From the NCBI GenBank assembly GCA_019417125.1, contig DXVZ01000027.1:5407-16035 (forward strand): a stretch of 10,629 nt of DNA, written 5' to 3'. Made by a program: the position numbers and the translations under genes. Position 1 is the stretch's first letter; each line of letters opens with the position of its first letter. Below are positions 6,903-10,629 of this stretch, one piece after another. The notes under the pieces are model-generated. The model was not told the origin of the DNA, searched no databases, and worked only from the letters and a program-made list of their open reading frames with translations. The DNA is from Phascolarctobacterium sp. GTDB lineage: Bacteria; Bacillota; Negativicutes; Acidaminococcales; Acidaminococcaceae.

Positions 6903-6910
6903 TAAGGCAT
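6902..6910 (-). other. Two-codon mini-ORF overlapping the dxs start
   Basis: On the minus strand, ATG CCT TAA occupies 6910–6902, and the last A of its stop is the first base of the dxs ATG. The only good Shine-Dalgarno, AGGAAGG (6921–6915), lies 4 nt before this mini-ORF and 12 nt before dxs. Ribosomes may therefore start here, terminate and re-initiate at dxs. The arrangement is seen directly; translation of the mini-ORF is inferred and may be chance. Confidence 0.35.
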
Positions 6911-6947
6911 CTATCCTTCCTAAAAGCTGTTAACCGGTAAATGCTTA
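6903..6947 (-). other. ispA–dxs intergenic gap
   Basis: This 45-nt gap is the longest inside the large operon. It holds the AGGAAGG site and the mini-ORF next to dxs. I see no terminator hairpin with a T-run and no convincing -35/-10 pair, so the operon probably continues through it. Confidence 0.6.
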
Positions 6948-7823
6948 TTAAGATTTGCGTCCGCACATCATTTTTGTAATCTGGCGCAGCGGTTCGGCTT
7001 TATCGCCAAAACTGTCCAGGCATTCCAAAGCTTCCGCTACAGTCTTTTCTGCCAGCGCTTTAGCGCCTGCCAGCGTATACAAACTTACATAAGTAGATTT
7101 ATGTTTTTTCTCATCGCTGCCAGTACTCTTGCCCATCTCAGCAGGGTCGCCCTCAACGTCAAGAATATCATCCGTAATCTGGAAAGCTAACCCCAACAGG
7201 TCGGCAAAATGCGTCAGCGCCAAAAGCTGTTCGTCAGTTGCCCCGGCAAGATGCGCGCCGCCGCGTACTGCGGCAATAAACATAGCGCCGGTTTTACCGG
7301 AATGCAGCTTGCGCAGTTCCGCTTCGCTGATTTGCTTGCCTTCGGCGTCAAGGTCCAGTGCCTGTCCGCCAACCATGCCGAAGTTGCCTGCACACATAGC
7401 TACCTCGCGCACAACTTCAATTAAAACTTCAGGCGGTACGTTTTTCTGCTCCAGCATAACTTCAAATGCCAGGGTTAAAAGCCCATCGCCTGCCAAAAGC
7501 GCCATTGCCTCGCCAAAAACCTTGTGGTTGGTGTATTTGCCGCGGCGGTAATCGTCATCGTCCATGCACGGCAAATCGTCATGTATCAAAGAATATGTAT
7601 GAATCATTTCCAGCCCGGCGGCTACCGGCAAAAAGTTGTAGCCGTTAACGCCAACAGCATCGGCAGTCGCCATAAGCAAAATAGGGCGTATGCGTTTACC
7701 GCCGGCAAAAAGGCTGTATGCCATAGCCTCATCCACGCGGGAAATGCCTTTTTTCTGCATTCGTTTTTCCAAGAAATTGTTAATCAGCTTTTGCCTGTCC
7801 GTATAGTATTTTGCAAAGTCCAT
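6948..7823 (-). CDS. ispA: Farnesyl diphosphate synthase (polyprenyl synthetase)
   Basis: This cytoplasmic prenyltransferase adds two isopentenyl diphosphates to dimethylallyl diphosphate to make farnesyl diphosphate, the precursor of undecaprenyl and quinone side chains. The 291-residue protein shows GGKRIRP (41–47), the first Asp-rich motif DDLPCMD (82–88) with the two-residue insertion typical of bacterial FPP synthases, GKTGAM (176–181) and the second motif QITDDILD (215–222). Tyr77 and Ser78, at -5 and -4 to the first motif, match the chain-length pattern of C15-forming E. coli IspA, so a C15 product is favoured over longer chains. The ATG at 7823 directly abuts the xseB TAG. The ribosome binding site GAGGAG lies in the last xseB codons, about 12 nt upstream. 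Confidence 0.96.
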   Translation of the reverse strand: MDFAKYYTDRQKLINNFLEKRMQKKGISRVDEAMAYSLFAGGKRIRPILLMATADAVGVNGYNFLPVAAGLEMIHTYSLIHDDLPCMDDDDYRRGKYTNHKVFGEAMALLAGDGLLTLAFEVMLEQKNVPPEVLIEVVREVAMCAGNFGMVGGQALDLDAEGKQISEAELRKLHSGKTGAMFIAAVRGGAHLAGATDEQLLALTHFADLLGLAFQITDDILDVEGDPAEMGKSTGSDEKKHKSTYVSLYTLAGAKALAEKTVAEALECLDSFGDKAEPLRQITKMMCGRKS

Positions 7824-8069
7824 CTATTCATCAATCTCCTCAAAAGGTTTTGTTATATAGCCGTTATTGGTTTCTATAATCTGCTCAACCATCTGCCTTG
7901 CAGTATCAAGCTTGCCTGCGCAGATTTTGCTGAGCTCTATGCCATCTTTAAAAACCTCCAGCGATTCTTCTAAAGGCAGGCTGCCTTCTTCCAGAAGTTT
8001 TACTTTTTCCTCCAGCATCGCCAGGGCTTCGTCAAATTTTAAATTTTTAAGCGATTTTTTTACTGCCAT
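7824..8069 (-). CDS. xseB: Exodeoxyribonuclease VII small subunit
   Basis: XseB is the small helical subunit of exonuclease VII, which binds the coiled-coil region of XseA and is present in several copies per large subunit. The 81-residue acidic product contains the family core: FDEALAMLE (12–20), VKLLEEGSLPLEESL (23–37) and FKDGIELSKIC (40–50). Length is typical. The ATG at 8069 lies 2 nt after the xseA stop, and its AGGGCGG-like site falls in the last xseA codons. The TAG stop is immediately followed by the ispA ATG. Confidence 0.95.
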   Translation of the reverse strand: MAVKKSLKNLKFDEALAMLEEKVKLLEEGSLPLEESLEVFKDGIELSKICAGKLDTARQMVEQIIETNNGYITKPFEEIDE

Positions 8070-8071
8070 TT

Positions 8072-9277
8072 TTACCGCCCTTCCGTATGCTGAACCACCG
8101 AAATAATATTGCCGTCGCCGACCTGCGTTACTATTTCGTCGCCCCAGCGTACATCGTCAATGCCCTTAATAATTTTACCATCGCTGCTTTTGGTAACGCT
8201 GTAACCACGCGCCAGTACCGTCAGCGGGCTAAGCGCGTCCAGTTTTGCTGCCAGCATACCGCATTGGTGCCGTTTTTGCGTTAACTCTGCCGTAAAAACC
8301 TGTTCCAGCCGCGACGCTGCAAAATCATAGCGCTGCATTCGGCTTTCCAGTAAACGCTGCGGGCTGGTCAAAGCCCAAGAATTTTGCAATCTATTCAACG
8401 TACTTTCGGCACCGGCAAGCTGTTTTAAAAGCGTATTTTGGCAGCGTTTTTCCAGTTCCAGAACATAGTTTAAATAAGCGTTAGCGTCAGCAACAACAAT
8501 TTCTGCCGCCTGCGATGGCGTAGCCGCACGTCTATCGGCAGCAAAATCAGTCAATGTAAAATCCGTTTCGTGCCCCACTGCAGATACAATAGGTATTTGC
8601 GAAGCTGCAACGGCACGTACCGTTACTTCTTCGTTAAACGCCCACAGTTCTTCTATAGAACCGCCGCCGCGCCCAACAATTAAAACTTCTGCCAGCTTGT
8701 GTTCGTTCATAAACTTAATGGCATGGGCAATTTCTTCCGGCGCTTCCTTACCCTGCACGCGCACGGGGTACAGCAAAAGTTTAATGCCGCTGTTGCGTCT
8801 GCGTGATACAGTAATTAAATCGCGCACCGCCGCGCCCGATGGTGAAGTAATAATACCCACCGTTTTGGGATTGACCGGCAGCGGCTTTTTACGGCTTTCA
8901 TCAAACAATCCTTCGTTTAAAAGTTTTTGTTTAAGCTGCTCAAACGCCAGCATTAAATCGCCGGTGCCTTCAGGTATCAGTAAATCCGTATAAAGCTGGT
9001 AAACACCGTCGCGTTCATACACGCTGATGCGCCCTACGGCAATTACCGTATCGCCGTTCTGTGGCTCAAAACGCAGACTGCGCGCTGCCATTTTAAACAT
9101 TACCGCTTTTAAAACGCCGCCTGCATCCTTTAAAGTAAAATAACAGTGGCCGCTGCTGTAACGTTTAAAATTAGAAATCTCGCCGCGTACTTGGACATTG
9201 GCAAAACGCCTATCCTCGTCAATAAGCGATTTAATCAGTTTGTTTATAAGGCTGACGGAATAAACATCATCATACAC
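8072..9277 (-). CDS. xseA: Exodeoxyribonuclease VII large subunit
   Basis: XseA is the catalytic subunit of exonuclease VII, which degrades single-stranded DNA from either end without ATP and takes part in mismatch repair and removal of toxic DNA. The 401-residue protein has an N-terminal OB fold (about 5–100: VQVRGEISNFKRY, GHCYFTLKD). The catalytic domain follows with ITSPSGAAVRDL (143–154), VGRGGGSIEELWAFNEE (201–217) and SAVGHETDF with DFAADRRAATPSQAAE (232–259). A helical segment (about 265–345) comes next, then LDALSPLTVLARGYS (346–360). Length is a little under many homologues but complete. The start is GTG at 9277, 6 nt after AAGGGAG. The ATGs just downstream (from 9273) are out of frame. 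The start lies 1 nt after the stop of the TsaD-like gene. Confidence 0.96.
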   Translation of the reverse strand: MYDDVYSVSLINKLIKSLIDEDRRFANVQVRGEISNFKRYSSGHCYFTLKDAGGVLKAVMFKMAARSLRFEPQNGDTVIAVGRISVYERDGVYQLYTDLLIPEGTGDLMLAFEQLKQKLLNEGLFDESRKKPLPVNPKTVGIITSPSGAAVRDLITVSRRRNSGIKLLLYPVRVQGKEAPEEIAHAIKFMNEHKLAEVLIVGRGGGSIEELWAFNEEVTVRAVAASQIPIVSAVGHETDFTLTDFAADRRAATPSQAAEIVVADANAYLNYVLELEKRCQNTLLKQLAGAESTLNRLQNSWALTSPQRLLESRMQRYDFAASRLEQVFTAELTQKRHQCGMLAAKLDALSPLTVLARGYSVTKSSDGKIIKGIDDVRWGDEIVTQVGDGNIISVVQHTEGR

Positions 9278-9290
9278 TTTATTCTCCCTT
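9275..9290 (-). promoter_or_regulatory. xseA ribosome binding site and GTG start
   Basis: AAGGGAG (9290–9284) is followed after 6 nt by GTG (9277–9275), in frame with MYDDVYSVSL. A run ATGATGATG begins at 9273 in another frame, so a caller preferring ATG would miss the correct N-terminus. Confidence 0.75.
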
Positions 9291-10226
9291 TAAAACTGCA
9301 AAAGCGGCACAGCCGCAGGCATTATCGCAGCTGTACTGCGCCTGTGGGTGCCAAAGCGATATTTTTTTGCTGCTGAGCTTCGCATGCAAATACTCCCTGA
9401 TGTAAGTATTGGAAGCAACACCGCCAACAATTAACACGCTATTGGTATTGTACTGCACCGAAGCGTTATAAATAAGCCGGTAAAAAGTTTCTGCCAGCAC
9501 CTTTTGCACGCCCGCCGCAATACCGGCAGGGTCTGCACCGGCAGCCAGTTTGCGCACTGCCGCTGTCGCAGGCCCGGAAAGGCTTGCCTTACAGCCTTTA
9601 ACGGATACCGGCAACACAATAATTTCAGCTGCGGTTCTGGCAAATTCTTCCAGCGCTTGCCCAGCAGGAAACTGCAAGCCAAGGCTTACGCCGATGCGGT
9701 CGATAAACTGACCGGCGTGCAAATCAATGCTGCCGCCGATTTCCGCTATGCTGTAACCGCCGTCCCCGCGCCGTTCTGCCAACAGTAAATCGGTAGTGCC
9801 GCCCGAAGCGTGCAAAAGTAAAAACCGCTCATCATCAGGCCCGCCTGCCGACCATTTGCCTGCAAGCAGATGGTTTTCCTGATGGCTGATAAGCCACAGC
9901 GGAATATTATTAAGCACGGCAAGTGAACGGGCAAAACCAGCACCGACCAAAAATGCCGGCATGTATGAATCTGCCAGTGGGCGCGGACAGCCGGAAGCAC
10001 ATACGCCAATAACTTTAGCATTAGCCGGCATGGCATTTTTTAGCATCTCAGGCAAGTTGCGCGTATGCTGAAACACCATTTCTGATTGCTGCAAACCGCA
10101 TTTGCCCTCACGCACCCTTAAAATCTGCCTGCTTTCGCCAACAAGGCGCGCCTCCTTATCCATAAAAGCTACCGATGTCGTATAGCAGCTGGTATCAATG
10201 CCAAGGTAAACTTCAAGTTCACTCAT
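9279..10226 (-). CDS. TsaD/Gcp-like ASKHA-family paralog of unknown function
   Basis: This 315-residue protein belongs to the TsaD/Kae1 (peptidase M22, former O-sialoglycoprotein endopeptidase) superfamily but is clearly divergent. Seen: GIDTSCYTT (9–17), the metal-binding pattern H115-QEN-H119, HASGGTTDLLL (139–149) in place of TsaD's VSGGHT, a GQFIDRIG segment (172–179) at the site of the FDKVA motif, GGVASN (268–273), and SCDNACGC (299–306) in place of TDNAAM, keeping Asp301. TsaD makes the t6A37 tRNA modification with TsaB and TsaC. Here the nucleotide and metal ligands look retained, but several TsaD signature loops are changed and no tsaB, tsaE or tsaC is nearby. I therefore treat it as a paralog rather than tsaD itself. 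It overlaps nusB by 8 nt and has no strong Shine-Dalgarno, suggesting coupling. Similar genes precede xseA in other Clostridia and Negativicutes, from memory. Confidence 0.85.
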   Translation of the reverse strand: MSELEVYLGIDTSCYTTSVAFMDKEARLVGESRQILRVREGKCGLQQSEMVFQHTRNLPEMLKNAMPANAKVIGVCASGCPRPLADSYMPAFLVGAGFARSLAVLNNIPLWLISHQENHLLAGKWSAGGPDDERFLLLHASGGTTDLLLAERRGDGGYSIAEIGGSIDLHAGQFIDRIGVSLGLQFPAGQALEEFARTAAEIIVLPVSVKGCKASLSGPATAAVRKLAAGADPAGIAAGVQKVLAETFYRLIYNASVQYNTNSVLIVGGVASNTYIREYLHAKLSSKKISLWHPQAQYSCDNACGCAAFAVLKGE

Positions 10227-10629
10227 CGCTGCGGACCATTTTGCCGAGCAGCCCGTTAATAAAGCGCGGGCTGTCTTCTGAACCGTAAACTTTAGCGATT
10301 TCTACCGCTTCATTAATAGCAATACCGGCCGGAATTTTTTCTTCGGCAAAGTAAATTTCGTATACTGCCAAACGCAAAATATTGCGGTCAACCGCAGGCA
10401 TACGGCCAACCTCCCAATCAATGGAATATTCTGCGATTTTGGTGTCTATATCTGCGAGTGAGTTCAAAATGCCGTTTAAGGAAATCAGCGCATAATGCTG
10501 CGCTTTAACGGCGTTTTTGCTGTTCTGCTCCTCAACGGAGGCGTTCAGCGCTTCTTCAGCACTGCATCCCGAAAAATCTATCTGGAATAAACTTTGTACC
10601 ACTAATTCTCTTGCTGTTCTGCGAATCAT
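10219..10629 (-). CDS. nusB: Transcription antitermination factor NusB
   Basis: NusB binds the boxA RNA element together with NusE (ribosomal protein S10) and promotes complete transcription of rRNA operons. The 136-residue all-helical product shows the Arg-rich N-terminus MIRRTARELVVQSLFQID (1–18). It also has the conserved core W72-x3-R76, DRNILRLAVYE (81–91), IPAGIAINEAVEIAKVYG (99–116) and SPRFINGLLGK (120–130). Family alignment places the start exactly at the ATG formed by the last three bases of the window, so the gene is probably complete, but its ribosome binding site and promoter lie outside. It is the most upstream visible gene of the long operon and overlaps the next gene by 8 nt. 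Confidence 0.95.
   Translation of the reverse strand: MIRRTARELVVQSLFQIDFSGCSAEEALNASVEEQNSKNAVKAQHYALISLNGILNSLADIDTKIAEYSIDWEVGRMPAVDRNILRLAVYEIYFAEEKIPAGIAINEAVEIAKVYGSEDSPRFINGLLGKMVRSDE

Noticed and set aside
6930..6942. Palindrome-like ACCGGT stretch in the ispA–dxs gap
   Set aside because: The perfect core is only 6 bp, no T-run follows, and the position matches no known operator pattern.
7524..7973. 149-codon plus-strand open frame opposite ispA and xseB
   Set aside because: It spans the antisense of two well-recognised genes and their junction, with no recognisable domain or start signal.
9271..9273. ATG just after the xseA GTG as alternative start
   Set aside because: It is out of frame with the XseA OB fold. 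The GTG at 9277 is in frame and properly spaced from AAGGGAG.
1..10629. Mobile elements, CRISPR arrays, tRNA or rRNA genes, phage or defence systems
   Set aside because: No direct repeats with spacers, transposase motifs, terminal inverted repeats, cloverleaf sequences or defence domains were seen. The window is filled by conserved core genes.

Overview
The window is an ordinary, densely packed bacterial chromosome segment. Every recognisable gene lies on the minus strand, so transcription runs from position 10629 toward 1. Gene content and order match the conserved nusB–xseAB–ispA–dxs–tlyA–(nadK)–argR–recN block of Firmicutes. The nadK insertion, the TsaD-like paralog between nusB and xseA, and the moderate GC content by eye suggest a Clostridia or Negativicutes relative. 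The species cannot be fixed from this window alone.

Layout in transcription order: nusB (transcription antitermination; its start codon is the last three bases of the window), a TsaD/Gcp-like ASKHA paralog of unknown role, xseA and xseB (exonuclease VII), ispA (farnesyl diphosphate synthase), dxs (DXP synthase), tlyA (rRNA 2'-O-methyltransferase family with an S4 domain), nadK (NAD kinase), argR (arginine repressor), recN (SMC-like repair ATPase) and a Nudix hydrolase of the ADP-ribose pyrophosphatase type. Junctions overlap by up to 8 nt or are separated by 0–14 nt. The exception is a 45-nt ispA–dxs gap. I see no terminator inside the run, so one long operon with translational coupling is likely.

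Beyond the Nudix gene lies a new transcription unit. A strong sigma-A-type promoter (TTGACG, 17-nt spacer, TATATT) has its -35 box overlapping the Nudix stop codon. It is followed by a complete FMN riboswitch aptamer (535 to 431), an intrinsic terminator hairpin (417 to 389) and the beginning of ribD (364 to 1, cut by the window edge). FMN would therefore repress riboflavin synthesis by premature termination. I see no terminator for the long operon before this point, so the riboswitch may also be its exit valve.

No tRNA, rRNA, CRISPR array, insertion sequence or prophage signal was seen. I find no convincing novel system. The points most worth checking are the TsaD-like paralog, the candidate antiterminator pairing in the FMN riboswitch, the read-through from the upstream operon into the riboswitch, and the abortive mini-ORFs at the dxs and tlyA starts.
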